Assembly (NCBI GenBank): GCA_011947345.1
Contig: JAAVTG010000874.1
Location: 1-17,406 of the forward strand
Origin: Phytophthora quininea
Taxonomy: Eukaryota; Oomycota; Peronosporomycetes; Peronosporales; Peronosporaceae
Direction of reading: 5' to 3'
Length of the DNA: 17,406 nucleotides
Positions 9,333-17,406 of this stretch are shown here, in pieces. The translations under genes and the position numbers were made by a program. Under the pieces are notes generated by a model that ran no database searches, was not told where the DNA came from, and saw only the letters and a list, made by a program, of their open reading frames with translations. Each line of letters starts with the position of its first letter. Within the stretch, counting starts at the first letter, position 1.

Positions 9333-9794
9333 GGATGAAGCTGCTCGACTTGGGCGACTAGATATTTTGATGTGGCTACGAGGACATTGCGATGCGGAGT
9401 GTACAAGTCACGCCTTCAACAACGCGGCATCACTAGGTCATTTGGAAACGCTAAAGTGGTTGCACTCAAACTACCCTCAAGTTAGTATGGTCCACGCGTT
9501 GGGCGGGACCATTAGAGGTTCGTGCCACAAGCAACGGCAGTTGCGAACGATCAGGTGGCTGCTCGGTCACACCCAAAAGGCGAAATTCTGCGAATGATCC
9601 GCAACGCCATCTTCTACAACGAGTTCGAGATCGCGCTGTTCCTTCATTCTCAGAGTCCTGTGTACAGCAACCATGAGGTGGCGCATATCATGCGGAACTT
9701 TGATCACCAGCTACCTCACCTGCCCGATACAAAGGACATTCGTTCTTGGGTAAGCGAGCAGTACCCACTACACGCAGCAGCAGATGCCGCCTAG
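9333..9794 (+). pseudogene. Ankyrin-family fragment C (3' end only)
   Basis: Only the distal part of the family is present: DEAARLGRLDILMWLRGH, then LGHLETLKWLHSNYPQ, then the C-terminal module (TIRWLLGH, MIRNAIFYNEFEIALFLHSQSP, TKDIRSWVSEQYPLH) ending at TAG 9792-9794. It matches the tail of copy F better than that of copy B (F reads DEAARLNRLDILQW and TKDIRAW). One base appears missing near 9589 in AAATTC, after which the frame reads LRMIRNAIF. No N-terminal module precedes it; copy B ends only about 90 bases upstream. The open frame reaches back to 9238, but residues before about 9333 match nothing in the family. It is probably a remnant of a deleted copy. Confidence 0.7.
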
Positions 9795-9922
9795 AGCTCC
9801 CTGTTGATCTCGGGTCATGAAGCGGGAAAGCTTCAGCGGTCCTGCCGAAGATCATGATGCGTTCTTGGATACACCAGATTTCTTCCTTCATGGGTTGACG
9901 CGCCATTCGCGAATTCGACGCT

Positions 9923-9929
9923 TCATTCC
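9923..9929 (+). promoter_or_regulatory. Oomycete initiator-like element upstream of copy D
   Basis: TCATTCC lies 12 bases before the ATG at 9942. It fits the oomycete initiator core and would give a very short leader. It repeats the heptamer seen before copy A. Confidence 0.45.
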
Positions 9930-9941
9930 AAGATCTCGGCA

Positions 9942-11861
9942 ATGCTCGCGGTAGTCAAGTTAGTCTTGAAGGCCAAGTTTCCAACCAACATTCCTGTGGA
10001 TGCGGATGCTATGATATCGGACTTCCTCGTCGTTGACATGGGGCTTGACCAGGCCTGCACTTTGAATCCTGTCGGGTCTTCGGTCCTCCTTGATTTCATC
10101 TGGGCTCGAGGTCTACGAAACCTGCGCAGCACGACGTGGTCCGTGGCAAAACTGGTTCACATCGAGCCTTATTACGGTCAAGTGGCGTTCTCATGGGCAT
10201 TGGTGCAAGCTGTTCGGCGAGCCGATCTGAGCATGGTGCAGTGGCTGTTGAAACATCTTCCTGGATATCGAATTACCAGCCAAGTTGTGGATGAAGCCGC
10301 CAGTGGCGGTCATCTGTGGCTTTTGGAACTGCTAGAAGACGATCGAGAGATTGGTTGGGATATAAGTTGTCTTAGCACGGCTGCATCAGCAGGACACTGG
10401 GACCTGGTGTGGTGGTTGTATGAGCGCGTCGACGATGCCCATTTGATCCAACAACGAGGGTATTTGATAGCTACAGCCTTCAAACAAAACAACGTGGAGC
10501 AAGTGGAGAAGTTGGTAGCGATGGGATTTCGCGCTTCACGTTTCTTCCAACCGATGGACTCGTTCGACGATTGGCAAGCACACACCTCGTCGTTGCGCTA
10601 CATTTTGCAACATGGCGTTGGTGCTCGTGCTGATACCCACTCAGTTCTCCGTGATGTAGCGAAGTTTGGAGATCTCGCCTTCATTGAGTGGATGGCATCC
10701 GACATGGAAATCGACAGCGTGATTCTCGTTTCGATGGTTGCTAGTGAGTATGGCCAGCTTGCACTTGTGAAATGGGCGATTGAGCATTTCCGCGATCCCT
10801 GGTGGTTTCGTTATCTACCTGGCATGACGTATTCCGCGATCATGGGCGGTAGACTCCAAGTAATTCAATGGATGTTCGACAACTTCGGCAGCCACCCACG
10901 CATCAATATTTTCGATGCGCGTTTCGTCGATTGGCGGTACTCGCGGATGAGGTTATGCCCACACGCTGCCGTCGACGTTGCAGCTTGCTACGGTCATCTT
11001 GACGTCCTCAAGTTCTTCCATGACGTTCCCCAAGCGCACAAGGATCACATCACGGGTACTACACTAGCAATGGATGGCGCAGCAGCTCATGGCCATTACG
11101 AAGTGGTCAAGTGGCTACACAAGAATCGATCCGAAGGATGCACAGCACTCGCCATGGACACTACGGCAGGTGCGGCCTTTCCTCGCAGCAGCCGCGACGA
11201 AATCTTATGGGAGGTACCTCGATCTCGAGCGGAGCGGTTGGGATTCATGCAGTGGCTGTATGCGAATCGTTCCGAAGGCTGCACTGCTGCAGCGATAACC
11301 AGCGCTGCGGCAGCCGGCGACTTGACCATGCTGCAGTGGCTGTATTCCATTACGTCGGCACGGAACACACGACAAGCTATAGATGGAGCTGCTCGTCACG
11401 GACATTTACATGTGTTGCAGTGGATTCATGCAAACGGAGAGGAAGTATTCTCACCAACAGCGCTGACCTGGGCAGCGTCGCGGTACGATATCGAGATGAT
11501 GGAGTGGCTGTATGGTCACGACGTCAATACTACAGCTACAGAAAAATCGACTGTGACAGCAAGGCCGGAAGTAACAAGAAGTCGTTCAACACTCCTCCAG
11601 ACGCATTTGCAAGCGACGAAATGGCTACTTGCAAGGCAACGAAGGGATGCCATCGCGCCGTCAACGTTTTATGCGTCGGTCATCCGCGTGTTTGAGGTAG
11701 CTCTCTATCTACACGCCCACGAACCTGAATTCGGCACAGCTCGCATGAGAAATATGCTTCGTAGCGTTCGCCCATCCCGATGGGAGTCCACAAAATGCAA
11801 GCCATTAGACGATTGGCTCGAGGAACACTATCCTTTGCACAGCGAGTTTACCGGACATTGA
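9942..11861 (+). CDS. Ankyrin-family protein D, intact (639 aa)
   Basis: This is the only uninterrupted family member here and is probably a cytoplasmic protein-binding protein of unknown partner. ATG 9942 aligns with the starts of copies A and E (MLAVVKLVLKAKF). Residues 1-100 form the N-terminal module (FLVVDMGLDQA, LLDFIWARGLRN, AKLVHIEPYY, AVRRADLSMVQWLL). Ankyrin-like repeats follow to about residue 530, degenerate at first (HWDLVWWLYE, LAFIEWMASD, LQVIQWMFDN) and then with the family signature (HYEVVKWLHKNRSEGC, LGFMQWLYANRSEGC, LTMLQWLY, LHVLQWIHANG). The C-terminal module comes last (ATKWLL, VFEVALYLHAHEPEF, LDDWLEEHYPLH). No signal peptide or membrane segment is visible. Stop TGA is at 11859-11861. 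A stretch near residues 535-555 replaces the usual repeat with a Ser/Thr/Arg-rich linker. It converges on IFT74, 122 bases away. Confidence 0.9.
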   Translation: MLAVVKLVLKAKFPTNIPVDADAMISDFLVVDMGLDQACTLNPVGSSVLLDFIWARGLRNLRSTTWSVAKLVHIEPYYGQVAFSWALVQAVRRADLSMVQWLLKHLPGYRITSQVVDEAASGGHLWLLELLEDDREIGWDISCLSTAASAGHWDLVWWLYERVDDAHLIQQRGYLIATAFKQNNVEQVEKLVAMGFRASRFFQPMDSFDDWQAHTSSLRYILQHGVGARADTHSVLRDVAKFGDLAFIEWMASDMEIDSVILVSMVASEYGQLALVKWAIEHFRDPWWFRYLPGMTYSAIMGGRLQVIQWMFDNFGSHPRINIFDARFVDWRYSRMRLCPHAAVDVAACYGHLDVLKFFHDVPQAHKDHITGTTLAMDGAAAHGHYEVVKWLHKNRSEGCTALAMDTTAGAAFPRSSRDEILWEVPRSRAERLGFMQWLYANRSEGCTAAAITSAAAAGDLTMLQWLYSITSARNTRQAIDGAARHGHLHVLQWIHANGEEVFSPTALTWAASRYDIEMMEWLYGHDVNTTATEKSTVTARPEVTRSRSTLLQTHLQATKWLLARQRRDAIAPSTFYASVIRVFEVALYLHAHEPEFGTARMRNMLRSVRPSRWESTKCKPLDDWLEEHYPLHSEFTGH

Positions 11862-11983
11862 AAATGAAATATACAAGACGACTAGTTCGCGATCTCATTC
11901 TCGCGGTGTGGCATTTTGCGATCTACTTTGGCTACAGTCTATCACATAACCTCAGTCACCACCTTGCCAACAGTTTTGGCCCC

Positions 11984-13898
11984 CTAGAGACCGCCAACAA
12001 GTCCGAGGTTGAGCTGTTGCTGACGCTGCTGCTGAGCCACATGCAGTGCGTTCAAGTCTTGCAGCGTCCGGAAGCATTCTTGCTTGAGATGCTCGTAGTC
12101 CACTTCTCGAGACTTGGAGTCGATGTACTCTCTCAGGTGGAAAATATTCTGCTCGTGGTGCCGCAGCTTCTGCTCCAACGCGTCCAAGTTCTTAGCCGTC
12201 TCTTGCGAGGCGGTCTCCTGCACCAGCGTCTCCAGTTGGCTGCTCAGCGCTGTGACCTGCTGACGCATGGCATCCCGACGACCAATGTATTGCTTCTTGA
12301 GTCTTAGCAGGTGCTGCTTGGTCTGTGCGTGCACTTCCTGCAGCTGGTCGAGCTTGCCGAACTCGGCCATGTCGGTGGTCATCGTATCCATCTTTTGCAG
12401 CAGACTGCTGAGCTCCAGCGCGATCTTGGCATCCAAAGTGTTCACTTTGTCGAGCTCAGCTTGGCGCTTCTGCAGTTCCATCGTCAGCCGCTGCTTCGTG
12501 GTCACCGACGACTCTAATTGCCTCTCCTTGAAGGTTAAATCGCGTCGCATCTCCTCCAGGTTAGCAGCATTCGTGCCTGGTAGTTTATCTTCCTTGGCCA
12601 TACCTGCTGAAATGTGTTCTAGCAGTTGCACGATCACGCCTTGAGCCGTGCGTTGGGATTGCATCTCGGCCTCTTTTTTGCTGGGAACTGCTCCAGGAAC
12701 TCGGTCATCTCTTTGTCCTTGGCGAATAAAGCCTCGTATTTGTGTGCCGGGTCACTTCCACTAGCCCGTTCGTCCAGCTCGCTCTGCAGGTCGGCCAACG
12801 CTTTCGTCAACTCCTGCTTTTCAGCCGTCGCAGTCTGCAGGACGCTTTCGAGCGATTCCATTTTGCTCTTGTCGTCCTTCACTTTGGCCAGCAGCACAGC
12901 ACGAGCTTCGGCAGGATCCATCTGTGCCGTCTTGGCGTCTTCCGCCGCAGCGTCACGTTCCTTCTGCAGACGACGCACTTGGCGCTCCAGAGTTTCGTAC
13001 TCGTCTCGATATCGGTCCGAGCTCAGTTCGGCTTCCTTCTGGTGAATTGCATGCATCACCAGCTCCAATTCCTGGGACCTGGCCTCGATCTCCACTTCGG
13101 TTTGGTGGTGCTCGTCCAGCAGCTCCTTATAGCGCTGCAACTTCTGCGGCGCCAACTGGTTGATCTTGTCCTGGTGTTTGCCGTGAATCTCGGCCATCTC
13201 GTCCTCCATGCGCCGGACGTTCTTCTCCTGTTCTTGCCGCAGGATAAACACCCGGTCCACATCTTCCGCTTCCTTAGCATTGCGTTGGTGCAATTGATCT
13301 TGCACCTGCCGGATCTCCGCCGGGTCAGTGGCACTACGCATCTTGTCCATGGCCAGGTTGTAGTCGGCCAACTGACCTTCCAGGTCCCGCACCTCGACGG
13401 CCAGCGTTTCGTACTTGCGCTCCAGCTGAGTGTACTGGGCCTTGTCCTTGGCGTCCTGCTCGATCTCCTTCTGCAGCTTGTCGATCTCGCCCGTGATCTC
13501 CGCCGTCTTGCTGTGCAATTTGCCTTTGAAAAAGGACGCATCCTGCACTTGCCGGCCAGGACCTGCACTGCCGACCCGCATCCCCATCATGCCCTGCTGG
13601 GTCACCGGTCGGTCAGACACATTCACCTCCGTGTTGAGACTGATACCGAAGCCTGCGGTTTGGCCCGGTGTGGCCGGCACTTGTTGGCCCGTTCCCAGCC
13701 TGCCAGTCAGCGGCCTGCCGCCTGCAGAGGACCCCAACATGGATCGCTGACCGGTGCCAGGTCGAGCCCCCGTGATCGGATTCAATCCTTGGCCCGTTCC
13801 AGGACGACCCGATGGCAGACCTCCAAGCGGGCAATACCATTAGGACCGCCGGCCCCAGTGCCAGGACGTTGGCCAGAACTCGTTCCAGGTCGAGACAT
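11984..13898 (-). CDS. IFT74: Intraflagellar transport protein 74, two single-base frame breaks
   Basis: IFT74 is a core subunit of the IFT-B complex, which carries tubulin and other cargo into flagella. In known systems it pairs with IFT81, and its basic N-terminus contacts tubulin. The protein is about 638 aa, close to the usual 600. The start ATG at 13898 opens a basic Gly/Pro/Arg-rich head with repeated PGTG units. Next come the family hallmark RPVTQQGMMGM and ETLAVEVRDLEGQLADYN, and then continuous coiled coil to the end (HHEQNIFHLREYI, YEHLKQECF). Two breaks are seen. One is near 13826, where a GG run seems to have lost one G (LGGLPSGRPGTG is restored). The other is near 12673-12678 in an A6 run, which restores FPAKKEAEMQSQ. 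No introns are needed. A flagellar gene implies a zoosporic or formerly zoosporic organism. Confidence 0.93.
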
Positions 13899-14164
13899 CA
13901 CAAGTTCCTGGAGAGTCGCTTTCAGATCTTAAAAGGGTTTTGAGACTGCCAACAACAATTTCGTGACTCTTGATGCCATTAATGCCTTCCACTCACATAA
14001 ACAACAATGACAACCTGCTTCCGATCCTTCAGTGAACTCACTAGTAATAATTCTCCGCGCAATTCCTGGTATCCCGTTCAAGTTATTAGTTCGCCGCGTT
14101 GCAGGCATAGTTAGAGGTGCGATCTTAGCCCACATTCATGGCAATGGTCTTGCAGACAGTGCGA
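13899..14164. other. Spacer between IFT74 and truncated copy E
   Basis: These 266 bases should contain the IFT74 promoter on the minus strand. No family similarity to the ankyrin genes is visible, which marks the breakpoint where copy E loses its C-terminal module at about 14164. A minus-strand open frame of 68 codons here looks like chance. Confidence 0.4.
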
Positions 14165-14373
14165 GGCTTCAAACGCCCTCGCCCTGAGGGCCCAGCCCAT
14201 GCGCTTCACAACATTATACCCTGGACGGTTCTTCACTAGCCACTTGATCACTCGAAAGCATTGGTAGTGGTCTCCTGCGTCTGACAAGTCAACCTGTTTT
14301 TATTCCAGACTCGGTCACCTACAAGTTCCGATCAGTTAGCATGCAGCCACTTCATCACGTCTAGGTGGCCCTG
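14165..14373 (-). repeat. Inverted near-identical segment, copy 2 (within copy E)
   Basis: It is the reverse-complement counterpart of 8864-9073 and carries the same TGA (14334-14332). Its A-run has five bases against six in copy B. The end at 14165 coincides with the loss of all family similarity. Confidence 0.9.
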
Positions 14374-15751
14374 AGATGCCGCATTCTGCATCACTTCACT
14401 CGAGCAGCCCTCGGAGCGGTTCTCATGCAACCACGTGATAATGTCCAGTCGGCCTATCCGCACAGCTTCATCTATAGCTTACTTTGAACTCGTAGTAGGA
14501 ACCTTCACCTGCTGCATTGTCCACAGCAAACGTCGTGCAGCCTTCGGTGTGGCTCTCGTGCAACCATTTCACAACACCTAAAAGCCCAAACGATGCTGCT
14601 CCGTTCATTGCTGCGGTAGTGCACATTGGTCGATGGTTTCCTTGTTGAGCAACGTCTATACGATGCAAGAATTGAAGCACGTCCAGGTGGCCATTACAGG
14701 CCGCACTATCCATCGGGGTTCGAACTTGCAGCTCTGGGCCGACATCTTCTTCTTCTTTAGCGCGAAAGAGGTCCGTTTCCAGATCACGACCATACTCTTC
14801 ACACATCCACTGCACCACTTCCAAACTTCCTCCCCCGCAGCTACAAACATCACCTCAGCCAGATCGTAGGGAACATTCTGCTCTTGCATATATCTTATAA
14901 CCCAATTGAACCACCGGAAGTCGTCCATACTCGCTAGCTCGATCCAAAGCGTCCGTCCAAATATCAACATCAAATGTGTGATCGATCGCGAGCCACTGCA
15001 TGGTGTCTAGATCTCCAACTATAGCCGCTTCCACCAACACAGACTCAGCACATTCGTGGAATCCCAACTCTAGTAAATACCGCGCCGTTTTAATACGCCC
15101 TTGCCAGTCGAAATGACCTCCTGTCGACTGGTACGATCTAGCGGATAGCGAACGCTGAATCCTCTAGCTAAGCTCCAATGAAGTCGTTCGAAGCTGCACT
15201 GCTGGATTGCATAGCCCAACGTCTCGCCGTCGCTACTTCGAGTTTCCGGTGTATTTGCTCGCTCGTCAAGCCATCTCACCAGTTTCTAATGACCATTTGC
15301 GGCTGCAAGTTTGACTGAGTCCCCCGCTCAATGCCGCCATGACTTTTATTTTTTCCAGTAGTTCCAGCACCCAGAAATGTCCGTAGTCGGCAGCTTTATT
15401 GACAACCTCTTTGGTGACGGGACAGTCTGTGAAATGGCTCAAGACCCACTGCACCATCCCGAGATCCGAGCGCTTGACGGCTTCAACCAGCAGCACTGAG
15501 AGCGTCCACCGGTAGTAAGGACGCTCCGTATGTACCGACATCACGGACGACCAGCGACGCCACTCGACTTGTTGTATCCCTCTTGACCAGATGAGATCCA
15601 ACAGACCGAACGAACTCTCTGGACTCCACTTGTAGGCCTGCTCCAACGATATGTCTTTGATTAGGAAGCTTGATATAATGAGGCTGATGTCGTCTCCAGC
15701 ATCAACTGATAGCCTGCAACGCAGTACGAACTCCACGACCTTTTTGAGCAT
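14165..15751 (-). pseudogene. Ankyrin-family copy E, frameshifted and 3'-truncated
   Basis: The ATG at 15751-15749 starts MLKKVVEFVLRCRL. The N-terminal module is well kept (FLIKDISLEQAYKW, GLLDLIWSRG, EAVKRSDLGMVQWVL, DCPVTKEVVNKAADYGH). The frame then changes near 15280-15320 (to MRWLDERAN), near 15120 (a G seems missing; then GHFDWQGRIKTARYLLELG), near 14940 (WVIRYMQEQ) and near 14840 (GSLEVVQWMCEEYG), and again near 14480. Repeats continue with VLQFLHRIDV, VVKWLHESHTEGC, IITWLHENRSEGC and VMKWLHAN, then TGA at 14334-14332, where Trp is expected. The following stretch repeats copy B's C-terminal module only to about 14165; the last 70 or so residues are missing. The layout closely parallels copy B. 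Confidence 0.8.
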
Positions 15752-15859
15752 GGCTGGTGGAAATCCCTTGTATTCCAATCGCAAGGTATTTAACTATGCT
15801 ATTATCTTTCTTTGTAATTCGCGGCCTGCTTCTTGCAGATGCTAACGAACTTCCACTTC

Positions 15860-17030
15860 TTACTCCTCGAAAGTGTCTTTCGCCCACGCTCGAATGTCCT
15901 TGGTGTCCGGAGCGTCGTCCGATCCATAGTCAAGCTGGTTGATGATCCCCACCGCATCAAACTCGCCGTCCATCGGCAGCTTTGACTACTAAAACAGCGC
16001 CACCTTAAACTGTCTGGCACTGACGGCTCGACGGATCGCTGGCATCAGGTTGCGCTCTGGGCGGTTGGCAATCAGCCACTCGATCACCCGCAAGTTTCGG
16101 TGGTGATTGTTAAACCTTGCGATCCCGAAGACGTCAAAGAGATGACATTCATCATGGTGCTCGGACTTCCTGAAGCAGCTGTGATCAAACCTGGCCATCC
16201 CATCTTCGGGTAGTTGGCGTGCAGCCACTTGAGCGCTTCCAAGTGACCGAACGAAGCGGCAACGTTCATGGCAGTGTACGAACAACCCACCGAGTAATTC
16301 TCATGAAGCCACTGCAGGATGTCGAGTCGGTTGAGGCGAGCAGCTTCGTCCATCGCTTTCGTAGTTGGCTGGACAGTTGTGTTGGCTTGCAGCCACTGCA
16401 ACATCTTCAAGTCTCCGTTGGCCGCAGCGTTGTCAAATGCAGCTGAAGAGCAGCCCTCCGAGCGATGAGTCAGCAATTATTGCAGGAACTCAAGACGATC
16501 CTCAGAAAATACATCGCGTCGGTACTTCCCCGGCTTAATGAACAGATTTCCTACGACAACTTTGTCCATAGCGTTGGTGGTACATCCTTCCAACCGGTTG
16601 GAGTGCAACCACTTGACCACGTCGTAATGTCCAGCAGCAGCGGCGCCATCCATGGCAGCAGCAGTGGGCAGAAGTCCTCGAAGCTTCTCCATGGGAATCT
16701 TCTTGTTCTTATTGCGCTCGTCGCGATGCAGGAACGGGAGCACATTTAAATGTCCGTTGCTAGCTGCGAGGTCCATAGCGCTCACAGGTCGCAAGTTTTC
16801 TTTGGACGAATACCAGTTCATCCCGTGTATTCGTCTCGGAAGACATGGTAGATGGGATCTCCACTGTATCGATTGTACAGCCATTGGACTACTTCAAGAG
16901 CTCCACCCTTCGCTGCAGCTAGAATGGCAACTACTGGGCCATCAGGGAGTAGTAGATCGTTCATCGAAGTGAGCAGCCACCGAACCACTGCCAGTGTCAC
17001 GAGTTTCTGCAGGAACTCGTGAGCGTGCGA
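15860..17030 (-). pseudogene. Ankyrin-family copy F, N-terminal module absent, several stops
   Basis: The open region begins after a TAG near 17030 and reads LVTLAVVRWLLTSMNDL and ALEVVQWLYNRYSGDP. Frame changes lie near 16850 and near 16200. Repeats include MDLAASNGHLNVLPFLHRD, HYDVVKWLHSNRLEGC, LKMLQWLQAN, LDILQWLHENYSVGC and LEALKWLHANYP. A TAA at 16479-16477 stands where FLQ-W-LL expects the conserved Trp. In the C-terminal module (RVIEWLIANRPE, FKVALF) two consecutive in-frame TAG codons stand where fragment C has Leu-His. The phase is then kept through TKDIRAWAKDTFEE to TAA at 15862-15860. The N-terminal module is not found upstream to the window edge. Copy E begins 109 bases downstream on the same strand. 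Confidence 0.8.
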
Positions 17031-17406
17031 CTAAAGGTTGCAAGAGAGCTTCGACCTCGAGCCAGCACAGCAGTGAAAGGACATTAAAGGCTCGAGTACG
17101 GCAAGTTGACTAGGAATGTGTGTTTTTAACAGGCTCGTAGAAGGTTGGTGGAGCGAGCTCTCGAGCTCACTCCGGAATCGATAACAAAATAATCAAGTCG
17201 ACCTGCTCTGGCCAAGCAGACTCTACTCACTTCAGCGATCTCGGGAAGACCTCGGACGTTTGAACAAAGCGGTAGAAGCTTCCACAACCGTTTCCTCTGC
17301 CTAAGTGCTATCAACTCCAGTCTTCTAGTCCTTCGAGGACTCGAAGATTGTGACAGCCAGACGACTGTGCTCGCTCGCGTTTTCCAGAGTGACAATGAAC
17401 GAACGA
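17031..17406. other. Unassigned flank
   Basis: I see no family similarity, RNA gene or clear repeat in these 376 bases. A minus-strand open frame of 89 codons (17126-17395) is rich in Arg, Leu and Ser and lacks any motif I know. An imperfect palindrome built of GAGCTC and CTCGAG units lies near 17153-17170. Confidence 0.35.

Noticed and set aside
11111..11695. 194-codon plus-strand open frame
   Set aside because: Lies in another frame inside the intact copy D, whose frame carries the conserved repeats.
12742..13932. 396-codon plus-strand open frame, leucine-rich
   Set aside because: It is wholly antisense to IFT74; coiled-coil codons rich in CAG and GAG read as CTG and CTC on the other strand, which gives long stop-free shadows.
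1..17406. CRISPR arrays, tRNA, rRNA, transposase or LTR structures
   Set aside because: No evenly spaced short repeats, cloverleaf candidates, rRNA-like stretches, transposase motifs or terminal repeats were seen on reading both strands.

Overview
The window is nuclear DNA of an oomycete, most likely Phytophthora or a close relative. The basis is the combination of a flagellar transport gene (IFT74, expected in a zoospore-forming organism), short 58-62 nt GT-AG introns, tightly packed genes, TCATTCC initiator-like motifs upstream of two start codons, and a tandem family of ankyrin-type genes with WLHANRSEGC-like repeats. I recognise these repeats from oomycete genomes, but I ran no search.

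Layout. 1-494 (+): 3' part of a peptide deformylase. 532-1547 (-): a membrane-anchored LicD/fukutin-like protein, convergent with the deformylase. 1756-3170 (-): a RING-finger plus Tubby-domain protein. 3331-3495 (-): a doubtful coding tail. 3594-4806 (+): ankyrin-family copy A, broken. 5026-7853 (+): a separate gene, with classic ankyrin repeats, a long coiled coil and a helical C-terminal half, split by two small introns. 7950-9241 (+): ankyrin copy B, broken. About 9333-9794 (+): 3' fragment C. 9942-11861 (+): copy D, the only uninterrupted member (639 aa). 11984-13898 (-): IFT74. 14165-15751 (-): copy E, broken and truncated. 15860-17030 (-): copy F, broken and lacking its N-terminal module. 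17031-17406: nothing recognised.

How the parts relate. Copies A-D on the plus strand and F-E on the minus strand form one gene family, arranged head-on around IFT74 and interleaved with ordinary single genes. Members share an N-terminal module of about 100 residues, a run of roughly 28-residue ankyrin-like repeats, and a C-terminal module. Copies B and E share an almost identical inverted segment of about 210 bp that includes a common in-frame TGA.

Caution on breaks. The five non-family genes all need small frame corrections, most of them the loss of one base in a short homopolymer. That pattern looks at least as much like residual assembly error as like gene decay. The nonsense codons in B, E and F, the missing modules in C and F, and the lost internal part of A are not explained this way and look like true decay.
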